Shown piece by piece: positions 1 through 11,700 of a stretch of 64,000 nt of DNA (position 1 is its first letter; every line of letters begins with the position of its first letter). The DNA comes from Acanthaster planci (Eukaryota > Echinodermata > Asteroidea > Valvatida > Acanthasteridae), in contig NW_019091518.1 in the NCBI RefSeq assembly GCF_001949145.1, positions 213,980-277,979 on the forward strand, in the 5' to 3' direction. The translations under genes and the position numbers were made by a program. The notes under the pieces were generated by a model. That model ran no database searches, had not been told where the DNA came from, and saw only the letters and a program-made list of their open reading frames with translations.

Positions 1-1468
1 TGAGATCGAATGTACAATGTTCATGCTTACTAATAATGTTTAAATTTTGTATTCTTGACATTCCGGAAAGCATGCTGAACATAATCAGATCCATACATGT
101 AAATTCAACATCACCTGAGTGCTTTTTATTGTTATTTTTTTCATTCCATCAATTGCATGATTTTGTCACTGAAGCTGGAGGATGATGTGATGTTTCGATT
201 TTGTATCAAGAAATTTAGAGGATAGAGAGGGAGGTTTTTAGTACTTACAAAATTAAAGGTACATGTTTTTTTTTATTCATATGCAAATTTCTGTTCATTG
301 ATAGCAATGACGTAGTGCATCCAAATACAGTATGTGTGTTTTGTATCTAGTTGGTTTATTTTGACTAGCCAGGTTTATTTTTACTCGTAGTCTTTATGTA
401 CAATTGTATTGTCTGTTTCTACTCCTTTGCCAATTTTTTTGAGGTGGAATTTGTACAGTTCACCTCGTGGAATTTTTAGCCTTGATAGAGATGAATGCGT
501 TACAATTTGTCACCAGTAAGAAATATTCTAGTCTTGTCTTAATACTTAATGTCTATCGACTCCTCCCCCTTTTGGAAAAGGAAGGATTAATCAGAACTTG
601 ATACGATGAACAGATTTGAAATAGTTGCGGGTCAACGATTTATTAATTTGCTTGGTTAGGGCCAATAATAGAGTCGCTGCTCATCAGCATTATAAACACC
701 CCGAATGTAAACACGAAATAGCTAGCATCACTGGGATGTCTGGGTGTTTTCCGAGAGCAGACGGATTGATGATTTATTGACGTTGGTGATCCGCATCTAC
801 ATGTATGAGTTGGTGATCATAGTCTCAAATTGACTGGTCCCCCACAGATATTTGCATTGACAATCAGTGGTTTGCTTTTACACATGTTTGGGGATTTTTG
901 TGGGCACATGTGGGTACAGGATTGAGGGCTTTACAATTGAAGTCTGAAAATGCTTTAGGTTCCAACTTCAGAAAGAGCAATAAACTCCTCCAAGATTTGT
1001 TTTCATCTGATGCTACTTTTCTCGGTCGCCAACCTTGTATCAAATTACATATGTACAACTCTCAGTTTGAAAGTTTGTGTTGTATGATATTGTTTATTCA
1101 TTCATGTATTTTTTGGGTTGATCTAAGCATGCCTTACCATTAATTTTAAAACTGACCCTTGTTAAAAAACGACCAGAAAATTTCATTGCTAATCCTATTA
1201 ATGTACATGAAATACATGTAGGTAATGAGTCCCACAACCTTCTGTTCCAACAAGAATAGAACTTTAAAATCAGTGACTTCCAGAAACCAATGGCGTGTGG
1301 TCTGACGCTTCTTTTAGTTACAGAAGTTGTTAACTATATCCTTCTTGTCCAAAGGTTCAGGTACTTCAGTGGTTTCGCATTCCTCAAAATACAGCCTACA
1401 TGAAGTCTGTCATAACCTTGTTCGTGTATGTGTTCTTGTTTTCTGTATAGAAAAAAAATAGATGTTTG
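1..1468. other. Upstream or intronic sequence, no exon recognised
   Basis: AT-rich sequence with TACATGTA words at 798 and 1213. The missing N-terminal part of the EEP domain (usually a LxxxTxNxW strand) was looked for here and from 1704 to 2561 on the plus strand and not found. It probably lies outside the window. Confidence 0.5.
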
Positions 1469-1703
1469 TTCCAGAAATTAGGAGTCCAAAAGTGTTACAT
1501 TTTTGTGTCCCTGTTACATCTGACCTTTGTTGTTTGACATGGAATTATCACCGGAATTGTTTTCAAACTACCGGTATTACTATGTCTAGCAGGTAATTTG
1601 CATTGATTCCTCGCTCGAAAATTAGAAAATGTGTTCTGAACTTACAAAATCATAAGTTAGATGTGACAGGGACACACAAAAAATGGACCCCTAATTTCTG
1701 GAA
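1469..1703. mobile_element. Long-TIR MITE upstream of the EEP exons
   Basis: The left arm ttccagaaattaggagtcca (from 1469/1470) and the reverse complement of the right arm, ttccagaaattaggggtcca (ending 1703), continue to tgtgtccctgtyacatctrac, giving about 50-bp inverted repeats with one 10-base indel. The element is 235 bp and non-coding. It probably lies within an upstream intron of the EEP gene. Confidence 0.75.
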
Positions 1704-2561
1704 TTACCCATGCAGGATTTAATTCCATCGTTTACTCTGCTCTCGTGCACTGATGTGAGTTTGTGGTTACCATCAGTGAATGGCATTTGTCCCCTTACAG
1801 AAAGTCGTGACCCAACGACAAGTTTCGCTTTCTTTCCTTGATGAGTATACATGTAGTATGAATGTGGTGATTTTAAAAAGGCAAAGAAGCAAAGAACATA
1901 CACGTGTACGTGTACTCTCAAGCACTGCACTTGTGTGGACATACACTCGACCTACATGTATTTTGTGGGGACCAGAAATGTTGTGGGGACTCAAGAAATG
2001 TCCCCACAACTCGGTTCAAATTTGCCTAACAAAAGAATTTGTCCCCTGAACCCTGTGAATGCCTACACATATGTACATTTAAGTATCGGATTTAGAAGCC
2101 GTAACCATGTTAACTACATGTATTGCATCATGATCCCATGTGCATTATATTTTCTTTGACCAGTAAGGTTTTGTGCCGTGCCAAAATGCACATGCTCAAA
2201 ATTAGGGACTCCCGGGCGTGTGATGTTCCCAGATGAATGACATCTATTTGGATTAGTTCGTACTCTGAGATATTGTATTCTCAATACCATACAGCAAGCA
2301 AGAAAATAGCTTTTTTCAAAAGATGAATCACAACCCTTTTTTCAGTAGCACAGGTCTGAGTACCATACCTGGTACTCAGAAAAAAGGTTGAAGATTTGCT
2401 GTTGGGGGAAATTTGAAAAAAAAAATTTGTGGAAATGAGAAACAACTTTACCTGTATACCGTATGGCCAACACTCAAGCTTGCCCCTTCACATCATGTGT
2501 ACATTTTACCACAATTAATTATATGTAATTTCTACTGAGATACTTTTCTGTCCTCTTTAAG

Positions 2562-2739
2562 ATTCATGCAGCTGACGTGGATGTTGTCGGATTTCAGGAG
2601 GTGCGTGCCGACAGAGATGAGCAGCGAACCCAGCTGTCAGAGCTGAAGGCGTTGCTTCCATTGTACAAGTGGCACGTCTACCTGCCAGTGCAGAAGGTCA
2701 TTCCATTCAAAGGAGCTCCTGCAGGATGGGAACTGGAAG
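2562..2739 (+). CDS. EEP gene, first visible exon
   Basis: The reading frame is open from the AG ending at 2561 (pyrimidine-rich tcctctttaag) to the donor gtgtgt at 2740. It encodes residues 1-59 of the visible protein, starting IHAADVDVVGFQEVRADRDE. The aDvvgfQEvR pattern is the second conserved EEP block and carries the metal-binding Glu. The exon starts in phase 0 and ends one base into a Gly codon. There is no initiator ATG, so this is an internal exon. Confidence 0.85.
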
Positions 2740-5700
2740 GTGTGTATTTGGGTTGGCCAATTCGACCCATCCCTTGCCATGTCACGTAGGCAGTTTGTGC
2801 CAACCAGAACAAGAGACAGGCAAAAGTATGGCCTGCCATCTGTTCAAAATTCCCAAAGAAATAAAAGATTTCTCACAGCTATTGGAACACTCAGTGATGA
2901 ATGCTATTACTGGTACTTTATACTAACGAAATTAACTTCCCCGTCAATTAAAGTGGGACATATGTGTACTTTTATAAATAAGCCCTTACCAGCCAAGTCT
3001 GAGCCAAACTGTGTCAGTCCATACCTAATTGTAGGCAGTGTTTAGAATTGAAATATAAAGGGTCATTATTAACCGAGTGCCCATACTTGAGTTCCACGGG
3101 TGCTGCGCAGTGTAGTCTATTTTATCTGAGGAGACGCCATTGCCGGGGTGCAACCCCACTTATGTGCTTGTCACATTCATTGTTTTGTTTATCTTGGAAG
3201 TGCTCGTTCATGCACATCATGTAAATGTTTAAGTTGGCAAGTTGTAAACACTCTGTTGGTTGAAGAGGCATTCAGCGAGTGTACAGCCTACATGCAAGTG
3301 GGGTGCCGCTGTAGTGGCAGGTTTTTTGAATTCCGGTCTTGGATCATTCAGGGTTTTTTTTTTTATTTTTTGCTCGGAAGAAGGAAAATTCCAAGTATGG
3401 GCTCCTAATGTACTTGTTCATATTCCATGCCATGTGCATATGAACTTTCCCACACATGAAAATGTGTCTGCCTCACTGGGCCAATTTAAAGGGTGCTCTG
3501 TTCTTAAATCACGAGGTCCACACTGATGTGTAGTGTCATAAGGTAACTACATGTACTTGTACATCAGCCAATGGTCCACCACCCCTACCAAATTGTATGC
3601 AACATCATTTAACTGCATTGTTATTGCAGAAGCAACTTTCATTTGTCACTAGCAAAAGATATATATTACATGTATGTCCTTCTCTGTTCTGAGGCCAGTA
3701 AGCACAGAGAAGGGTTGCTTTGCAACAAAGATGTCTGGTACCGGCGACTGATTCCTATGTGGCTTTTGCATAGCAAGAAAGATTTGCTAAGCATTGCCCT
3801 CTGACAAGCAGCTCCATGAAATTTGTCATGGTTGGATAGATATATCCAGCAACATTTCACTGGGCATTCCCAATGGTCCCCTTTAACCCTACGAGTCCCA
3901 AATCTTCCAATTTCAATACGATTTTACACACACCCTCGGGGGGCTGGGGTTAATGGCGGAAAGCTCTGCTTTGCATTTTTACAGAGCAGCTGTCATTAAA
4001 TGGTAGTTCCAATGCCAACTGCCATTGTTGGGGGCCACTTCTAATGGCCTGTGATAGCATTACCATATGGGCACCAGAGTTGCCTGTAATTCATCAGCGT
4101 ACTTGCTTTTCTTCCTTGCATCTTGAAGGTCTGGGTATCCTGAGCCGTCACCCCATCACTGCCACCAACCCACAACCTCTCACGCACCAATCGCCCAAGG
4201 ACAAGAACCAGCGCACCGTCCTGCACGCCTCGCTGCACCTCCACTCCGGCCTGAACGTGAGCCTCGCCGTGGCCCACCTGTCATACGACCGCTGGCAGCA
4301 GTGTGTCAACGTGGCTGAAATCATGAAACATGTACGGGGTAAGAGCATTCGTGTGACTCAAATGTCTTCATAATTGAGCACAGATCTGCACCATGAAAAT
4401 GAGATGTGCCCTCCGGCCCTTTTTTGCTGGCTGGCTGCGATGGCATTAGGGATGCAGTTGAGTCTCTAACAAGTCCTCACAGGTTCCCACATGTCCATCA
4501 CTAGTCATCCAGTGTCTGACCAAGCCACAGGCTATTAGATTGAACTTGTTTCAAGAGTCCTGTGTCGTTCATCCTGTTACTTGTGACTGGACTTGTGCTA
4601 GGATGTCCAGCAGATTTGTGAAAGACTCAACTACGATCCCGCAGTCGTGCAGAAATAAACTCACATTTCTCGCTAGAGGATGGCACCACAGCAGTCAAAA
4701 CAGTGTGAATTCACATAAATGTGGGGTTCACATGATCACAAACGTGTACTCGCACCACTGAAGCTTTTACTAGTATGGTCCATCCTTTATTAATATTGCT
4801 GAAACGGTTTGGCATTCAGTTTGATGAATCAGTTTGAAGGCAAGGCGATGCAGGAACACAGCGCCTGATGTTATACCGGCTCAAACCATGTTCAGTGCGT
4901 GTGAGTGGGCGTGGGGTCAGCCTGGCTGATACCGCCAACCTCTCGTTCCTATTAATGACCCCCAATGATTTATATTGTGGCTCATTTTGAGCATGCACTG
5001 TTTGAACACCCAGCTTGCTCCCTGTAGGTACCCTAACTTTGTCGAGATCCGACATATGATTATGCGGTTATTTTGATGGTTGTATGCAGCACTGCGCAGC
5101 CGTGCTCCTTGTGTCAGAATGTGCATTCGACGTGCCACCGATTCACGGCACTGTCATAGTCAGATTGCAACGATTTAGGACAGTAAGCGCCCAGCCTCTG
5201 TTACTGCACTGTCGCTCTTTCATTGATATGCATGTATATGACAGTGTTGGAGGACTTATGGGTAAAATGCCCTGGTGGTTTGGGTTGAGGGTTAAGTCAC
5301 CGAACTTGTAACTCTTTATCGCTCTCCGGTTTGTATGCGCCGGAGATGTTAGTTTGTGTAGGCCATCAGCAATGACAGTACGTCACGCCGATCGAAATCA
5401 TGAAAGAATTATATGTTTGGTGTTATGTTTATAGGGGCAGTCGATCTTCATGTGTATTTTTGGAGTCTGTGGGCGTCACACCTCATTGATTCCGCCCTCG
5501 CCAAGTCAGTGAACCCAAATGTCGCCATCGATCATCCTGCTTTCTCTCCAGAAAAAAAAGTCAGCCTCAATTACCAATTTGCCCGTCTTGCCCTCCGTCA
5601 ACCTTTCTCCATTCTCCTGCCAAAGTTTGTAACAGAATCTCATCAATGGCCCAAAGGTCCATTGGGATCTGGGCAAGTGCCAGTATATGCTACATGTACA

Positions 5701-8700
5701 TGTACTTTGACTAGAAGCGTTGACTAACCGTGGCTATGTGCGTGCAGTAGAAACATTGAACTGCTCACATTGAAATGCCAGTTGGGGCTGGCCACTCTTG
5801 ATCTCATTTCTTTTTCCAGTCACATAGAGGCAATAACCACCATATTACCAATTGCCAGTACAAAAGTTTTTTATTGGGAGTTTAGATCTTTTACCATAAT
5901 TGAGCAAAATCAGCAAGTTATCAAAATCTATAAACTTAGAAGGTCTGTCATTTCAGTCCCAACAGTCCTCAAGGTCAAAGCATCCTTGGATTTGCTTTAT
6001 TCACTATAATTGACAGTAACAAGCAGTTTGAAGCAGTTTCTGTGGTTTACATACATTTCCGAAACAAAATCCAACTTGGTATCTTGGCTTTAGCCTTTAC
6101 CTCCCATTATATTACCAAAAGGAGCAACCAAATTTTGTGGGGTTTTTGTTTGTTTGGTTGGTTTTGTTTTTTTCACGACTACAAAGTACTTGTACATGTA
6201 TATGTACATGGACAAGATTCCGCCATGTATCATCAAACACAAGATAATTGATCAATTGATCTGGTTGGACACAATAGGTAAATGTACATGTACGGTGTAT
6301 GTACATGTACATTTCAAGAATCTCCCTACATATGGATACTTTCTCAGCATGACAGATGAAGGACTTGACACTTGCCATGCTGCCCCACATTCAGCATGTG
6401 GTTTGCACATTAAGAACTAGTAGAATTCAAGGACCTGATTTGGTTAACTTTTATAAAATGAAGACCTGTTTGACATACATGTATAAAAGAGAAATGACAC
6501 ATGTACATGTACCAGTATTTACGTCATGCAAGCTGTGCAAACCTTGTGAGGACTGAGCCAGGTCCACACAAGGCTACCCCCTCTTTGGAGAACAATATTT
6601 TCACCAGGTTTTCTTTCCCAGATAAAAAGAAGCAAATGTCCTCACTAGGTAGAATGTAGGTAACATAAAATCAAACTTGAAAACTTTTTTGTTCAAGTGT
6701 TTTATTTTGGTAGTTCACAAGTGACATCAACCTGAGTTCACTATCTTTTCTAGCACCTCACATTAGATAAATGGTGCTTTACAAGTGTTTATTATTATTA
6801 TTAATACAAACTTGTGCACATGTTTACATAGTTTTGTTTGCATACAAGCGATTTCTACTGGAATGTTGGTCTTCACTTAGGCACCAGTTGCTCCCATGAG
6901 ATGGTTTTCACCACCCCCTGTCATCTTTGCCATTGAGGGGGTACCGGTGCAGTCACATGTAATCAACTGTCTCTCCAGTTTTGTGTGTCAAAGTGCTGTG
7001 TGTGTGAGTTTGTTTCTGCATTCAGTTGGGGACCCTGAACNGTGTGTGTGTGTTAAAGTGTGAGCCATAAGGTGCTTGCTGTGGTGGAGATGTGTCGACA
7101 AGTGTGGACAAGACACATAAGTAGTGCAGGTCAACCAAATTTGGTTTGTGAACAGAAAAGCCCACCCTTTCGGCATCATTCCAAGCTGTTATAACCCCCA
7201 CTGAAACCGAGCCCCGAGTCCAATTATTGAGTGATGTGTAGCTCCCATGAATGATTTATCACTCAATTCCAAATGGACTTCCATGCCTATGCACACCTGA
7301 TATGACAAAGTCAGTAGTTGAGGCTATCTTGTCCATGAAACATTTCAAACCACCAAAGAAAATTCAGGGTTTTGCCACTTCAGGGCTTTAAATTCATTAA
7401 AGTACTAAGAGTCAAGTCAATCTGACATTTGATACGGACGTAAGGTACTTTGTCATCAAGACAATCCACCTCTAATACCTCAGTTCACTATGTGTCTATT
7501 TCTTTAGCCTCAGTGTTTGTTATATTGATGACCTGCCAATGTCTACCTTTATCTCTGAAGCAGGTGTTCCCCTGAAGGTGTTTTAATGTAAATTGACATC
7601 GGGGCGTGATGAAGGGGAAAAAAATCTATTTTATGGACAGGTTGAAGTGCCTTTGGTCAGCAGTTTGGTCGTCTTTTCGTCCTGATTTACTCATGTGTTA
7701 TAATTTCACTAGCTTGGGCCCTCCAAGTGCAAAGAATGTGCTATTGGTTAACCGCTGATTTTACTGGATTCATTGAGCTTCCCAGCAAAGTTATATGCCT
7801 AGGGATAGTTAGTCGTTGAGGACCTGGGCTGCAACTGAATGAAGTGGCTATGGCTGGGGCTTGAAATCACTGGGGCACCTGTGGAAAGCCACTGGCTAGC
7901 TCCCCATAGGTATACAGACATATACATGTACATGGTGTACATGTGTTTGTCCAAACTGCAGCTTGCTGATTTGGACCCAATGTAAATCCTCATGTGTATG
8001 AACTCTTTTTGTCTATGCGTGATTGAACAATGAGGTCAACTACAGTTGGATTGGAACCTACATGTACGTACATGATTGTCCTCTGAAACACCGTTAATTG
8101 CTTGTTTCCAGTTCAGTCTCTTATCTAGCCAACTGTCCTCTTGTCCAGAGGACAGGCAAAAAGAACCTTTTCCAGACGGATAAGTCCTTGAAAAGGTCCC
8201 CTTTTTTCCACAATGTCATGTTTTCTTTGTTTAAACAATCATCATAAAGACTAGTGGTTTAATTATACAAAATCTTGTGGTTATTCTCCATCCAAATTTC
8301 CGTTAGGAGAATGAAAAACACTAGAATCCATGAATGTCTTCAAGGGTAAAACCTGGGTTGTTTTGGGGACATAGTAGCATTTATCAAATCGTCTGCAGGC
8401 TTGCCCAGACAGTGTTTGCGTATAGAAATGTACAGCCTCCCTCTTAATATAAATACTTAACATGATGAATGAATCTTTAACAACTGTATGTTTTCCAAAA
8501 ACATATGGGGAGCAGTGGAAGCTCAGCGTCATATCACCAGGAGATGTCACTAAAAGGGCTTGGAACTGACAGGCAGCTTTTTTCCTCTTTTTAACAGGAA
8601 CGGATAAACGGATATTTAATCATGGATGAAACCCTTGTTGAAACCCTTGTTGAAATTAGAAGGTTTCCCCTTCTGGAGAGTTTTCAATTTGTTTGCGGTT

Positions 8701-11700
8701 GTAGAAAGTTTGTACAGACCTTGTTTAGCAGAATTTTTTGTTTACCACAGAAGCACTGAGACACTACGGTACACTGTATCATTCCTGCCATCTCAGCTAT
8801 GCAAGCAAATAGCATCTGTACCGCCAGGCCAGGCCAGCTATTTGAGATCTAAATATAAGAGTTGCCACACTGAAACAGAGCTGAGAGTGTCACCAAATTG
8901 ATCAGTTGAAATGCAGGCGTGTTAAGGGGCCATCTGCGAGTCCCCAGCTGTTTTCTTTGTGCATATTTCTGTCCAAGCGTGGCCGCGTTAAATTGATCAA
9001 GTCTTGCCAAGCTGCTGGTATTCCATCCCAAATACATTGTCTGGACGGGCATGTACATTGTGAACCGTGATTAGCAATAACTCATGGATGTGCGTGAAAA
9101 TATGGCGTATCTTAAAAAATATACGTATGTTTTTGTGAACACATTGATGATTTATTACTTTGTTGCCGGAGCAGTTTGGGTCTGGGCTCACGATGTAAAC
9201 TGCACACTGATTATAATCACCAACTTTTGTGTCCTAACTCATCTAGCAATAAATGATTTAGCATCTGTGTAAGGGTCGTTACCCAAGTCCTGTAATAGAT
9301 TTTCCATACACTGCGTCATTGGGACTAAATATTTATACAATATTTTCAGATGAAAGAGTATCCTACTCTTATTACCTCACTAAAATAGCACCTTTAGTAC
9401 AAATAAGATATGGACACTGGATTTACACATTTCCACTTTTGGCAAATCTCAACTGTATGCCATGGGTTGACCTTTACCTACAGACATGCTGCTATGTGTC
9501 TTTTGATCTTTCACGCATGCATAGATCTACATGTGCATGTAATATTGATGAATACGTGTAACAGCAAATACACTTAATGGTTTTCTAAATACCGGTAAGC
9601 AGTAGGAACAGCCATGTAAAGAGCAGATTAGATCTAACATGGTAAACTTGTAAACAGCGTAATCCCCGCCCTCTCTCAGAGCCTGTGCTGTTGTCGGGCT
9701 GTGATAAGCAGCTCCGTTGAATAATTGGGTTAAATTGAAGATTGATCATTTTCAGAAGCTCGCCCATCATGGCTTATGCAACTGATCAATGCGGTTAGGC
9801 AGACTCCTTTCTTTGTTCCTGTTGTCGAAATGCACTCATTAAAAGGTAAAAGCCACTAGAGATCAAAGGCCATGAAACAGAGGAACCAGAGAGAGAGACA
9901 AACAAACAAAGAGAAAGGTTACAAGTTCTGATGAATGGAGATGAGGTTTCTCTCACAGGAAAGTGGATGATAAGGTTTCCACAGCGATGCCACATCTCAG
10001 CAAGAAGCCTGCTCGGCTGTTTGTTACATCAGTATAGGTTTATATTTACATGTAGATACAGCTCATGTATGGGCAGTTTCCTGAGTAACCAATTCGAACT
10101 CCCAAGTTTATTTATTTCGCGCTCTCCATAGAACCATAACAAGACATGCAGGTACCGGTATGAAAGGATGATATCGGCCTTGATGTGAATGATGCTTTAA
10201 ATAAAACGAAACTAGAAAAATCAGTTGAAAGCATGTTGAAAGCTGTTCCAACATCCAAGTACCGCTGATCTGCAGTCACAGTTGGCTGGTGTAAAGAGAC
10301 CATACGTACAAGTGAATATAGTGTACGAACATTCAGAGGCGCATGTACGCATTTGATGTGGCATCTTAAAATGTTACACTGAAAGACATAGTAAACACCA
10401 GCTTCCAAGGCCTCATGCTGGCCTGTGGAAGTGTTGAAAGGGTCGTTTGTAACTGGGGCATGTGATAATTTGTCTGGTTTGATTTAGTGAAAGAGACATT
10501 CTCGCCAGAATTAACCCGATGGGGACTTGTGGGAATTACCAGCAGGAGGCATGCTTGGGTATTAAAAAACCAGGGGAAATCTCACGTCTGGGGCACTAGG
10601 ACATTCCAGGGAGGGCGGCAAGACTTGCTGTTTATCAGTGCGGCACATATGTCACTTCATGGTGTCTCTCCGCCAACTTTTGCTGGGAGGGGAGGGTAGT
10701 TTTTTCCTCGTAATGTCTCAGTTGAGATATTTCAGAACGTGCCACTTCTCAAAATATGCCAGGGGGGTTCCTGTTTATTGCTAGCAAATCATGGCCCCAG
10801 GAATGGCATAACTTCAGACAGAATTCTTCAGGAATAAGGAGCCACAGAATGTTGGGAGCACAATTGTACAACGGATTAACTTTACAGTCATGACAGTTGA
10901 AAGTGGAAACACTAGCAGCAGGCATTAAACTTCTTCACCAGAACCACTGACTTCCTCATGTTTTGAAGTCTTGTGTAACTTGCCATTTCTTCTCTTTTCC
11001 TGAATTTCCAACTGCATGCCTACAGCAGGATTACAGTCCCTTAACAGGGTGCTTCAGTGGGATCTCATCGGAACTAAGAGTCTTAAAGTTTTTGCTGTAG
11101 GCAAGCACAGAACTGAACCCAACTTACATGAACAAAGGCAAATGAAGGAAAAGAAGGAAAATTCGTACATAATCACCCATAGTGGAGGGACACTTGCTGT
11201 GTTTTTGGATTGATGTTAGTAACATAAATGCATGCCATCAGACTGTATTTAAAAAACATTACTCAAAGTGGCACAGCAGCTCAAACCTATCACTTATATC
11301 TTCCTTCAAAAATATCTGAGAGTGGTTGAGTTACGGTGTTTTATTGCAAGTCTCCAAATCAAGAGCCCAATTTGAAATAAAACTACCCTGCCCATGTTCC
11401 AGACCAGTGGGCTGTTAGCTAACAATCCTGGACACAAAAAGGCGATGTTGGAAAGTGAATAGCCATTTTCAAATGGGTAGTTCCTTAGCCACATCCCTTT
11501 CTGTCCTAGTAACATGGTAAATCTATAATTATGTTTTATACAGCAGCCAGGCCCAGAAATTCCATCATTATTGGGGACTTTAATACCTACGCTGACTATC
11601 CATGGCCTCTGGGGGGCCTCCTTCACGGGTACTTTTCTACCAGCAACAAATGCCCAAAATACGCTGCGCAAAAGAATCCCACCCTGGAGGCGGATCTTGT

